Assembly (NCBI GenBank): GCA_016213935.1
Contig: JACQZG010000005.1
Span: 6,353 to 41,570 of the forward strand
DNA length: 35,218 nt
Direction of reading: 5' to 3'
Origin: Nitrospirota bacterium
Lineage (GTDB): Bacteria; Nitrospirota; Thermodesulfovibrionia; UBA6902
Below, one piece after another: positions 8,349-15,931 of this stretch. The translations under genes and the position numbers were made by a program. Within the stretch, counting starts at the first letter, position 1, and each line of letters starts with the position of its first letter. The notes beneath the pieces are model-generated. The model made no database searches. It worked only from the letters and a program-made list of their open reading frames with translations, and was not told where the DNA came from.

Positions 8349-9089
8349 TCACCTAACCTCAGGCGACGGGTTATTGCTGAATATATTTGTCCTTGCCGCG
8401 AGTGAAAAGAGATAAGGGTAGCTCTTCCAGAGATGCTTCATATACAACAGCCATTCATTAAGCAGGTTACCATACGCACGGTTAATATCCAGTTCAAGGT
8501 GCTGGCTGTCTTTATCGGAAAGCCGCGAAAGGTCATGCCTTGCCTCAAGCTCTTCCATGAGATGGAATACTGCCCAGAGGAGATCAGTAAAAGAATCATG
8601 CTCAAGCAGGTTCTGGTTTTCAAGCATGCGAAGCATGAACGGCCTCTTCTTAAGGAGAAAATCCTTAAGGCCGTCGAGACTGCCGTTATGGATACTGATC
8701 TGCGGCTTTAGCCCTGAGATAAAGCGGGATGCCTTATTGAAATCATCCTCTGACCAGCCTGACGAAATAGCCAGGCTCTTCTCGCCCTTTAACGCGTTGC
8801 CGCTGAAAGCGAGGCAGTGCTTAAGCAGGCCGTTTCCGGCCTCGCTGAAGAATGTGCCTATGACCATGTTCATCTTCTGCATAAGTATATCCTTCTCCCT
8901 CTGCTGAAGAACTCTGTCGATTATCAGCGTGACGAGCAGGACTTCGATCGGCACAAAGGCTATGTCGCCTAACAGGTAGAGAAAAATATGATGGGCATCT
9001 TTAAAAACAAGATAGTGAATCGAATAAAAGAGCGCGGAAAGGCTGACAAGTATCAGCCCGAGAATGATCTGCCATCTCATCTTTTCCAT
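8349..9089 (-). CDS. Two-TM membrane protein of unknown function
   Basis: No family recognised. The 246-aa product starts with two predicted membrane helices (about residues 8-28 and 36-57), the second followed by IDRVLQQREKDILMQKMN, which reads as a coiled-coil linker. The remaining 190 residues are soluble, helical and presumably cytoplasmic, with no metal-binding or enzymatic motif that I can name. It sits 11 nt after the cytochrome gene and 37 nt before rubrerythrin on the same strand, so it is probably co-transcribed. The architecture (TM pair, coiled coil, helical domain) would fit a sensor or scaffold, but that is speculation. Confidence 0.75.
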   Translation of the reverse strand: MEKMRWQIILGLILVSLSALFYSIHYLVFKDAHHIFLYLLGDIAFVPIEVLLVTLIIDRVLQQREKDILMQKMNMVIGTFFSEAGNGLLKHCLAFSGNALKGEKSLAISSGWSEDDFNKASRFISGLKPQISIHNGSLDGLKDFLLKKRPFMLRMLENQNLLEHDSFTDLLWAVFHLMEELEARHDLSRLSDKDSQHLELDINRAYGNLLNEWLLYMKHLWKSYPYLFSLAARTNIFSNNPSPEVR

Positions 9090-9100
9090 AGCAAAAAAAT

Positions 9101-10714
9101 TCAGAAACCTATCTCTTCCGTAATTCCTGCCATATCAATGACGGAAATGGAATGCTCCCCTCCGAGCAGGGCTTCTGCCAGCGTCTCTGAAATACTGCGG
9201 TATTTGAGCACCGCCTCCACCTTAAGCGGTGATACCGCGTTATCAGGGATATAAAAAGAATATGTCTCGAGGGCATATCCCTTGGGAGGTATCCTATGGT
9301 CATAAAGTATCCTGTCCGCCTTTGCGACATTGAGCACGGACTCCCCATCCTTATTGCCGAGAATTGTCCTGAATACTGCGGCGTTAGGCTCAATGTCCGC
9401 CTTATCGTCAAGATATCCCGAGGAAAGCAATACCTTCCCTTCCGCATCGGTTATCTTCACGTAAAGCCACATTTGCCTCACCTCTGTCAGGCCGGTGGGA
9501 AGATAGTGGCCGGCTCCTGAGTTGATGACTTTGATTCTTATATGCGAAAGTTCGTTCTTTTTGTATGAATCATCGCGTATCAGTTTGATGTCCGCGGCAT
9601 TCTTCAGCCTTTCTACAGCCATATCCGCGTGTGTATCGCTCCCCAGCATCTTTGTGACAACTGAATTCGCTCCGACAAAATAATGCGTCCATATATGTTT
9701 TCTCTGGGGGCCGCCGTCGCATGCCTGCCCTGGATTATCAAGCCTCGGCGTTTTGCCGGTTGAAGGCAGCCCCGGCCTCTGCCTCATGTGGCAGTCCTGG
9801 CAGTTTACGGTCGTCTTAGGGTCTCCGGTGTTGTAAGGGCTGTTCTTCCACTCCGTATACGTCTGCTCTATCGGAAGGCCGTTGGCTGCGTGCGATACAT
9901 TATGGCAAAGCCCGCAGAATTCTGATCTGGTATGAAGTTCAGAATATTTTGTGGGGTGATAGTCGGAAGAGGAATCCCTAAAAGGCCCGAGCATAGTCGA
10001 AGGAGAATCCTCCCCTCCGCCCGGTTCCACATCGTAGCCGGCGTCGCCGAGGTGCTTGACCTCGCTGATGTTATGGCACCAGTTGCAGAATATCCCCTGC
10101 GCCGGAAGGCTCGCGAGCTTGTCATAATCGTCACCGGGAGATGATATTGAGAATGACCTGAAGCCGAGAGGAGTATGGCATTTGACGCACGCCTTCATTT
10201 CGAGGTTTTCATCAACGCCTGAAGCCTCCTTGAAGAAGAGTTTTGTCGCGCTTCGCCATAACGGGTCAATGAATGCCTTGCTGTGCATGGAGCCGTTCCA
10301 CTGTTTAAATATCCCGGAATGGCACATCTCGCAGACAGACGGGTCGATAAATTGTTCGACCCTAACTTTTTTGAAATCAAATATGCCGTGTTCTTCAGTG
10401 CCCGCCTCTTTTTCATCCTTTTTTTCGGGCTCCGCGGAAATAGTCCCGGCGGATATTTCCCTCTTTCCCGCGAGGTAACTTGCTATCTTTTCCGCCTCGT
10501 CCGGGGAAATACCGCTGCCCTGATATTTAGCCATCCTCGCGGTGGTCTTTTTCCACGCGTCAATGCTCTTCTCTTTTTTTAAAGCCCGCTCATAAGTGTG
10601 GCACTTGCTGCACTTCTGCTCAAAGAGCTCTTTTACTCCGTCAGCGTGAGAATATGAAGGTAAAATACATATAAGGATGAAAAACGGCAATACGGCACGT
10701 GAAGAAATTTTCAT
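9101..10714 (-). CDS. Periplasmic multiheme cytochrome c (six CXXCH)
   Basis: The 537-aa protein has a Sec signal peptide (MKISSRAVLPFF to about SHA-DG) and six heme c sites: Cys35-His39, Cys128-His132, Cys176-His180, Cys210-His214, Cys267-His271 and Cys305-His309. The first lies in a separate monoheme-like domain (residues 28-85) joined by a Glu/Lys-rich linker to a five-heme block that resembles cytochrome c554-type domains. The last 200 residues have no heme and look like a beta-sandwich, with HYFVGAN and GHYLPTGLTEVRQMW, as seen in large multiheme cytochromes of metal- and sulfate-reducers. It probably moves electrons in the periplasm; no active-site motif marks it as a specific reductase. 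It follows desulforedoxin by 17 nt. Confidence 0.9.
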   Translation of the reverse strand: MKISSRAVLPFFILICILPSYSHADGVKELFEQKCSKCHTYERALKKEKSIDAWKKTTARMAKYQGSGISPDEAEKIASYLAGKREISAGTISAEPEKKDEKEAGTEEHGIFDFKKVRVEQFIDPSVCEMCHSGIFKQWNGSMHSKAFIDPLWRSATKLFFKEASGVDENLEMKACVKCHTPLGFRSFSISSPGDDYDKLASLPAQGIFCNWCHNISEVKHLGDAGYDVEPGGGEDSPSTMLGPFRDSSSDYHPTKYSELHTRSEFCGLCHNVSHAANGLPIEQTYTEWKNSPYNTGDPKTTVNCQDCHMRQRPGLPSTGKTPRLDNPGQACDGGPQRKHIWTHYFVGANSVVTKMLGSDTHADMAVERLKNAADIKLIRDDSYKKNELSHIRIKVINSGAGHYLPTGLTEVRQMWLYVKITDAEGKVLLSSGYLDDKADIEPNAAVFRTILGNKDGESVLNVAKADRILYDHRIPPKGYALETYSFYIPDNAVSPLKVEAVLKYRSISETLAEALLGGEHSISVIDMAGITEEIGF

Positions 10715-10731
10715 TTTTCAGCCTCCGAAGT

Positions 10732-10848
10732 TTAAACCTTCCGCATCGGTTTTCCGCAGCAGACAAGCACCCCTACGCCTTCATGGCTTACTGTAACCTC
10801 ATTTGTGCAGACAACGCATTGATACTTTTCACCTAATTTTGTGGCCAT
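10732..10848 (-). CDS. Desulforedoxin-like protein (38 aa)
   Basis: Translating the minus strand gives 38 residues with YQCVVCTNEV and VLVCCGKPM, the Cys-X2-C plus Cys-Cys pattern of desulforedoxin and of the N-terminal domain of desulfoferrodoxin, which binds one rubredoxin-like Fe(SCys)4. Ligands would be Cys11, Cys14, Cys30 and Cys31. The superoxide-reducing C-terminal domain of desulfoferrodoxin is absent, so this is a free-standing module. The ribosome binding site GAGGAGGGCG lies just before ATG 10848; nearly the same leader precedes the rubrerythrin start. It is the first gene of the redox operon and probably hands electrons to a partner. Family match is clear; the partner is unknown. 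Confidence 0.9.
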   Translation of the reverse strand: MATKLGEKYQCVVCTNEVTVSHEGVGVLVCCGKPMRKV

Positions 10849-10928
10849 AGCGCCCTCCTCTGTTTTTTTGTTTTTACTGCATCAACATATTATTAAGTAT
10901 TACCGATTTGCTGATAATTCAATATGAG

Positions 10929-10944
10929 TTATATCATAATATAA
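10929..10944. promoter_or_regulatory. Inverted repeat between the redox operon and ribD
   Basis: TTATAT (10929-10934) and ATATAA (10939-10944) are perfect inverted repeats with a 4-nt spacer in the 158-nt divergent region. It has the AT-rich symmetry of Fur/PerR-type boxes but does not match the published PerR consensus spacing, and AT-rich DNA makes chance repeats common. Confidence 0.25.
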
Positions 10945-11006
10945 ATTATTTTACCCTTTAATCATTCTAAATACCACAGATTTTTGTTAATATCTATAGC
11001 GGATAT

Positions 11007-12101
11007 ATGAAAAAAGAAGAATATATTAAACTGGCTCTTGCCCTGGCTGATAAAGGCATCGGGCGCACAAGCCCAAACCCTGCTGTCGGAGCGGTTATTG
11101 TAAAAAACAACAAGGTGATAGCCGCCGATTACCATAAAAAAGCAGGGGAACCCCATGCTGAGGCATTGGCGCTTTCAAAGGCAGGGGCTGACGCAAAAGG
11201 AGCTGTACTTTATATAAACCTTGAACCCTGCTGCCACACCGATAAGAAAACTCCTCCCTGCACAAAAATGATAATAAAGTCGGGCATAAAAAAAGTTGTG
11301 GTATCCATGCTTGACCCGAATCCCAAGGTGTCCGGAAGAGGAATCAAGGAACTGACTGAAGCGGGCATAGAGACAGAGGACGGCGTAATGGAGAAAGAGG
11401 CTTTAACGCTTAACGAAGCCTTTGTGAAATTCATAACAAAAAAAAGGCCGTTCGTAATACTTAAAATAGCGCAGAGCCTCGACGGGAAGATCGCCACTGC
11501 TAAAGGCGAATCAAAATGGATTACCGGAGAGAAGGCGAGAAGATATGTTCACAGCCTGAGAAACAGGGTTGACGCGGTAATGGTCGGCATCGGCACTGTT
11601 TTAAAGGATGACCCTTCGCTTGACTGCAGGCTTAGAAGCGGGAGAAACCCGTTCAGGATAATAGTGGACAGTTCGCTTAGGATTCCTCTCGAAGCAAAAG
11701 TGCTGAAACACGGCGACTGGAAGACCATAATCGCGGCTACCGAAGATGCTGACGCCGAAAAGGCAACTCTGCTAAATAAGTCGGGACATAATGTCATCTT
11801 CACAAAGAAGAGAGCCGGCCGTGTTGACCTCGGAGAACTCATGCTTAAACTCGGGGGTATGGGAATCACATCAATAATGATAGAAGGCGGCTCATCTCTG
11901 GCAGCGGCGGCACTGTCGGATATGATAGTGGACAAGGTCTTCTTCTTCACTGCCCCAAAGATAATCGGCGGCAGTGACTCGATAACATCTGTAGGGGGCG
12001 CATCGCCTTCTTCTCTCAGCAGCAGTATAATAATATCAGGCCTTAAAACAAGAAGGCTCGGAGATGACCTGCTTATAGAGGGTTATATAAAAAATCCTTA
12101 A
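11007..12101 (+). CDS. ribD: Riboflavin biosynthesis bifunctional deaminase/reductase RibD
   Basis: RibD does the second and third steps of riboflavin synthesis: pyrimidine deamination, then NADPH-dependent side-chain reduction. The N-terminal deaminase domain (about 1-145) has the zinc site HAE (GEPHAEALALS) and EPCCHTDKKTPPC. The C-terminal reductase domain (about 146-364) starts with RPFVILKIAQSLDGKIA and has the NADPH-binding GGSSLAAAAL near the end. Length 364 aa is normal. The start at ATG 11007 lacks a strong ribosome binding site, and no FMN riboswitch is present in the 158-nt upstream region. It stands alone, divergent from the redox operon; no other rib gene lies in the window. Confidence 0.96.
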   Translation: MKKEEYIKLALALADKGIGRTSPNPAVGAVIVKNNKVIAADYHKKAGEPHAEALALSKAGADAKGAVLYINLEPCCHTDKKTPPCTKMIIKSGIKKVVVSMLDPNPKVSGRGIKELTEAGIETEDGVMEKEALTLNEAFVKFITKKRPFVILKIAQSLDGKIATAKGESKWITGEKARRYVHSLRNRVDAVMVGIGTVLKDDPSLDCRLRSGRNPFRIIVDSSLRIPLEAKVLKHGDWKTIIAATEDADAEKATLLNKSGHNVIFTKKRAGRVDLGELMLKLGGMGITSIMIEGGSSLAAAALSDMIVDKVFFFTAPKIIGGSDSITSVGGASPSSLSSSIIISGLKTRRLGDDLLIEGYIKNP

Positions 12102-12115
12102 CATGCGCTCCGGAT

Positions 12116-12394
12116 TTATTTTCTTCCCGCCTCCTTCTCATATAAAATAAGCCTCTTATCCGCCTCCATGACCTTATCTATATCTTCACCGTTCAATTCC
12201 CACGAATACTCGCCGTCCGCGCTCCGCTTGAGTTTTATCTTGACGGGCTTCTCAGGCTTAACCTCTTCAATCTCCTGAAGCGTTTTGAAACTCTTCTCTT
12301 CCGCATTTTCGGTTCGGCCCTGCCCCGAACAGGCGAATGCCGTCAGGGCCAGCATAAGCAACAAATATACAAATGCCGGATTCCTCTTTCTCAA
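12116..12394 (-). CDS. Small predicted lipoprotein, TTG start
   Basis: The 92-residue product begins at TTG 12394, chosen because GAGGTGA lies 4 nt upstream. A hydrophobic segment ends in the lipobox LTAFAC (Cys22), so a lipid-anchored protein is likely. The mature part is a charged Lys/Glu-rich segment (EEVKPEKPVKIKLKRS) and a short SADGEYSWELNG-containing domain. No family recognised. It lies 46 nt after nadE on the same strand and may be co-transcribed with it; it converges on ribD with 14 nt between the stops. Confidence 0.75.
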   Translation of the reverse strand: MRKRNPAFVYLLLMLALTAFACSGQGRTENAEEKSFKTLQEIEEVKPEKPVKIKLKRSADGEYSWELNGEDIDKVMEADKRLILYEKEAGRK

Positions 12395-12440
12395 TCTTTC
12401 ACCTCTTTTGTTAATTTATATTCTTAATTTTGAACTGCGC

Positions 12441-14153
12441 TTAATAACTTCTGAATCTGTTAGTTATGGGAAATCTCCGGTCCTTGCCGAATGCCCGCTG
12501 CGTTATCTTTATGCCGGGAGGGGCCTGGCGCCTTTTGTATTCGGAAAAATCCACCATCCTGATGACATCCCTTACTGTATCAGCGTCATAACCCAGCCCC
12601 ATCACCTCGTCAAAACTACGGTCGTCTTCAACATATGCCTTAAGAAGAGGGTCAAGCACCTCATAAGGAGGAAGAGTGTCAGTATCCCTCTGCCTTGGCT
12701 TAAGCTCTGCGGAAGGCTCTTTAACTAAAATCCGCTCAGGGATAAGCGGCCTCCCCTCCTTTTCGTTGCGCCACCTGCACAACCTGTACACGAGAGTCTT
12801 TGGGACATCTTTTATCACGGCAAACCCGCCTGCCATGTCGCCGTAAAGTGTTGCATAGCCTACGCTCATCTCGGATTTATTCCCGGTTGTCAGCACCATC
12901 CAGCCGAACTTATTCGAGAATGCCATGAGAATGTTGCCCCTTATCCTTGCCTGAAGATTCTCTTCGGCTGTTCCTGAAGAAGTCTCTTTAAACTGGTTCG
13001 CGAGAGTTTTTAAATATTGCCTGTAAATGCCGCTTACCGGGATTGTGAATAGTTTGATGCCGAGATTGTCCGCATGCAGATACGCGTCCTCCCTGCTCTC
13101 CCTTGAGGAATACATTGAGGGCATAAATAATGCGTGTACATTTTCCGCCCCGAGAGAATCAGCCGCAATGGTTGCCACAAGCGCCGAATCAACCCCTCCG
13201 CTCGTTCCTATGACAACCCCCTTAAAACCGTTCTTCCTCACGTAGTCTCTTGTGCCGAGCATCAGTGCGTTATATATCTCTTCAGTCCCGGGCATCTCTT
13301 TAACTATGCTCTTTTTAAGAGCCGGCTTCTTTTTGGAAGAGGGGCACGTCATATCAACCATCTTGATCTTTTCTCCCGCTGAGAGCAGCCCGCGGAAGCT
13401 CTTCACCCTGCGCGGCATTGAACGCCCTGCCCAGGGCTCAAAATCGAATGTTAGCAGGTCTTCAATGAACTGCCCGCACCTCAATAGAACCTTGCCGTCC
13501 GGGTCCATTAAAAAACTGCCGCCGTCAAAAACAAGCTCATCCTGGCCGCCGACCATATTCACGTAAGCAACCGAAACGGCGCATTCTCTGGCGCGTTTCC
13601 TGACAATCTCCTCCCTGAAATCTCTTTTACCAATGCTGTAGGGCGAGGCGTTGATATTTATTATCAGCTCGGCGCCTGAATGCGCCTGAACCTTAGAAGG
13701 CCCGTTATCGCTCCAGATATCCTCGCAAATATTTATGCCGACCTTGATGCCGTTAAAACTGTACACCGGATATACCGTGCCTCCTTTGAAATAGCGGTGT
13801 TCGTCAAAGACTCCGTAATTCGGCAGGTGCTTCTTGTGATATATATCTATTATCTTTTTTTCTGAAATCACCGCGGCCGCGTTGTATAACCATTCACTTC
13901 TGTCGACAAAACCGACAATGGCCGCGATACCCAGAACCTCTTTTCTTATAGTGTTAAGAACGTCAATATTGCCGTCAATGAAATGGGGTTTCAGAAGAAG
14001 GTCTTCAGGCGGATAGCCGGTCACCGAAAGCTCGGGGAAGGCAATGATGTCAGCCTTCAGTGACCGCGCCTTCTTTATGCAGGCAATTATCTTTCTGCTG
14101 TTGCCTTCGAGGTCACCGACTATAGGGTTTATCTGCGCCAGCGATATCCGCAT
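12441..14153 (-). CDS. nadE: Glutamine-dependent NAD+ synthetase NadE
   Basis: NadE amidates nicotinic acid adenine dinucleotide to NAD+ in the cytoplasm. This is the long, glutamine-using form (570 aa). The N-terminal nitrilase-like amidase domain has its triad at Glu41 (FPELSVTGYPPED), Lys107 or 108 (HKKHLPNYGVFDE) and Cys143 (NICEDIW). The C-terminal synthetase domain has the ATP PP-loop GTSGGVDSALVA, then FMPSMYSS, TGNKSEMSVGYATLYGDMAGGF and KEPSAELKPRQRDTD. Domain order and length are those of the family. It starts at ATG 14153, divergent from degP. Confidence 0.97.
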   Translation of the reverse strand: MRISLAQINPIVGDLEGNSRKIIACIKKARSLKADIIAFPELSVTGYPPEDLLLKPHFIDGNIDVLNTIRKEVLGIAAIVGFVDRSEWLYNAAAVISEKKIIDIYHKKHLPNYGVFDEHRYFKGGTVYPVYSFNGIKVGINICEDIWSDNGPSKVQAHSGAELIININASPYSIGKRDFREEIVRKRARECAVSVAYVNMVGGQDELVFDGGSFLMDPDGKVLLRCGQFIEDLLTFDFEPWAGRSMPRRVKSFRGLLSAGEKIKMVDMTCPSSKKKPALKKSIVKEMPGTEEIYNALMLGTRDYVRKNGFKGVVIGTSGGVDSALVATIAADSLGAENVHALFMPSMYSSRESREDAYLHADNLGIKLFTIPVSGIYRQYLKTLANQFKETSSGTAEENLQARIRGNILMAFSNKFGWMVLTTGNKSEMSVGYATLYGDMAGGFAVIKDVPKTLVYRLCRWRNEKEGRPLIPERILVKEPSAELKPRQRDTDTLPPYEVLDPLLKAYVEDDRSFDEVMGLGYDADTVRDVIRMVDFSEYKRRQAPPGIKITQRAFGKDRRFPITNRFRSY

Positions 14154-14292
14154 ATCTTTTTCCCGATTTGTTGCTCATGCAGCGTCAAGACAGTGATTAA
14201 ATGATAATTGAAGCCCCGTCATTTGTAAACCCCGCGTGTCTTCATAATTTCTTCAAAGAGGCTGTGCTATTTTACTGCAAATAAATATTGCT

Positions 14293-14311
14293 GATGAATC
14301 TTTGACTCATC
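14293..14311. promoter_or_regulatory. Near-palindrome over the degP -35 box
   Basis: GATGAATC, a TTT spacer and GACTCATC (14293-14311) match as an inverted repeat at 7 of 8 positions and cover the -35 hexamer. A repressor or activator could bind here to control degP in response to envelope stress; the regulator is not known. Confidence 0.35.
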
Positions 14312-14330
14312 GTTTCTCAAGATATATAAT
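14302..14330 (+). promoter_or_regulatory. Sigma-70 promoter of degP
   Basis: TTGACT (14302-14307) and TATAAT (14325-14330) are separated by exactly 17 nt. They lie 33 nt before ATG 14363, with a good ribosome binding site (AAAGGAG) between. Near-consensus match. Confidence 0.8.
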
Positions 14331-14362
14331 CAAATTACATTCATTCTTAAAAGGAGAATAAA

Positions 14363-15868
14363 ATGCTGAACACGGGATTCACATTAAAGAAAATCTATTA
14401 TATTTTTGCTGCCCTCTTAATTTTTGGCCTTGCCTTATATTCGCCTTCCGCCTTACAAACCGAAGCGCATGCTTCAACAGAAGAGGCCGCGAAACCGCAG
14501 AGCAGGTTAGACAATGCAAAAGATTTTCTCTCAAAGACCAGCCTCGCAATGTCAGAAGTAGTCGAAGCCGTCAAACCCGCCGTTGTGAATATATCAACAA
14601 CAAAGACCATAAAAACACAGGGGGGCGTGAACCCCTTTTTTGAAGACCCTCTATTCAGAAGATTCTTCGGCGACCAGTTTGACCATATGCAGAAACCGAG
14701 GGAAAGAAAGGCAACGAGCCTCGGGTCAGGCGTCATAGTCACTTCAGACGGTTACATTCTGACCAATAATCATGTTGTAAAAGACGCGGATGAAATAACC
14801 GTGCTTCTCTCAGATAAAAGAGAGCTTGACGGGAAGATCATAGCAAGCGACCCCAAAACCGATATATCGGTAATAAAAGTGGATGCCCGTGATCTGCCTA
14901 CCCTGAAGTGGGGGGATTCCAATGAACTCAAGCCCGGGAACCTGGTGCTTGCGATAGGAAGCCCTTACGGCCTCAACCAAACCGTTACCATGGGTATAGT
15001 CAGCGCGGTCGGCAGGGCAAATGTCGGCCTTGCGGATTATGAAAACTTTATACAGCTTGACGCCGCAATCAATCCCGGCAACTCAGGCGGAGCGCTTGTA
15101 AACTCAAATTGTGAACTCGTCGGAATAAACACCGCCATATTCAGCACTTCCGGCGGCTATCAGGGCATCGGGTTCGCGATTCCAAGCAACATGGCAAAAA
15201 AAGTCCTCGAAAACCTTCTTGAAAAAGGCAAGGTGATCAGGGGATGGCTTGGCGTATCAGTTCAGGCCGTTACTCCGGAACTTGCCAAACAGTTCAAGCT
15301 CTCTGACATCAACGGCGCGCTGATAGCGGAAGTGATCGAGGGCAGCCCGGCTGAAAAGGCGGGGCTTGCCAGAGGCGATGTTATTACAGAATTTAATCAT
15401 ATCAAGATAGACGAACCAAACAGCCTGAGAAATATCGTGGCCAATACAGCGCCGGGCGATAAAGTGAAAGTAATCGTGATCAGAGACGGGAAGCCTTCGA
15501 CAATGACGATAACAATTACCGAGCTCAAGGCTGAATCAGGAGAAGAAGCTGTTGTAACCAATGTTTTTGAAAATGCGCTGACCGGCGTCACTGTAAAAGA
15601 CCTTACGCCTGAAATATACAGCGAACTTGCGCTCCCTAGCAGGATCAGGGGCGTCGTAGTTTCGGAAGTCGCTGAGGAGAGCCCTGCTGTCGAGAAGCTA
15701 TTAAGAGGAGACGTAGTCCTCGAGATAAACCGAAAGGCGGTATCAAACTGGGAAGACTTCAGGGCAACCGCATCAAAGATAAAAGCTGAGGAAGATGTCC
15801 TTCTCCTTGTTTACAGAAGGGGAGCTTCTATCTTCATATCGATCGGCGGGAAAAAGCAGAAGCAATAG
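14363..15868 (+). CDS. degP: Periplasmic serine protease DegP/HtrA family
   Basis: HtrA proteases degrade or refold damaged envelope proteins. The N-terminus is a signal sequence or anchor (residues about 9-30). The trypsin-like domain carries the triad His137 (TNNHVV), Asp167 (DPKTDISV) and Ser241 (NPGNSGGAL). Two PDZ domains follow (about 285-385 and 400-495), the first with IRGWLGVSVQAVTPELA and GSPAEKAGLARGDVI. A length of 501 aa and the two PDZ domains fit DegP/MucD rather than the one-PDZ DegS type. The start ATG 14363 has a clear ribosome binding site and a strong promoter in front. Confidence 0.95.
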   Translation: MLNTGFTLKKIYYIFAALLIFGLALYSPSALQTEAHASTEEAAKPQSRLDNAKDFLSKTSLAMSEVVEAVKPAVVNISTTKTIKTQGGVNPFFEDPLFRRFFGDQFDHMQKPRERKATSLGSGVIVTSDGYILTNNHVVKDADEITVLLSDKRELDGKIIASDPKTDISVIKVDARDLPTLKWGDSNELKPGNLVLAIGSPYGLNQTVTMGIVSAVGRANVGLADYENFIQLDAAINPGNSGGALVNSNCELVGINTAIFSTSGGYQGIGFAIPSNMAKKVLENLLEKGKVIRGWLGVSVQAVTPELAKQFKLSDINGALIAEVIEGSPAEKAGLARGDVITEFNHIKIDEPNSLRNIVANTAPGDKVKVIVIRDGKPSTMTITITELKAESGEEAVVTNVFENALTGVTVKDLTPEIYSELALPSRIRGVVVSEVAEESPAVEKLLRGDVVLEINRKAVSNWEDFRATASKIKAEEDVLLLVYRRGASIFISIGGKKQKQ

Positions 15869-15890
15869 TTATGAATTGCAATGCAGCGCT

Positions 15891-15918
15891 CCTTCCCCCC
15901 TTTGCAAAGGGGGGAAGG
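15891..15918. repeat. 28-bp perfect palindrome between convergent degP and larC
   Basis: The span 15891-15918 reads CCTTCCCCCCTTTG then its exact reverse complement, so the whole 28 bp is its own reverse complement. It lies between the degP stop (15868) and the larC stop (15932). It can fold on both transcripts and could serve as a two-way transcription stop, although no long T-run follows on either side. C6TTTGCAAAG6-type palindromes also occur as dispersed repeats in related genomes. Confidence 0.6.
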
Positions 15919-15931
15919 AAAGATTTTATAA

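Noticed and set aside
10849..11006. FMN riboswitch upstream of ribD
   Set aside because: None of the conserved FMN-element segments are present in this AT-rich spacer.
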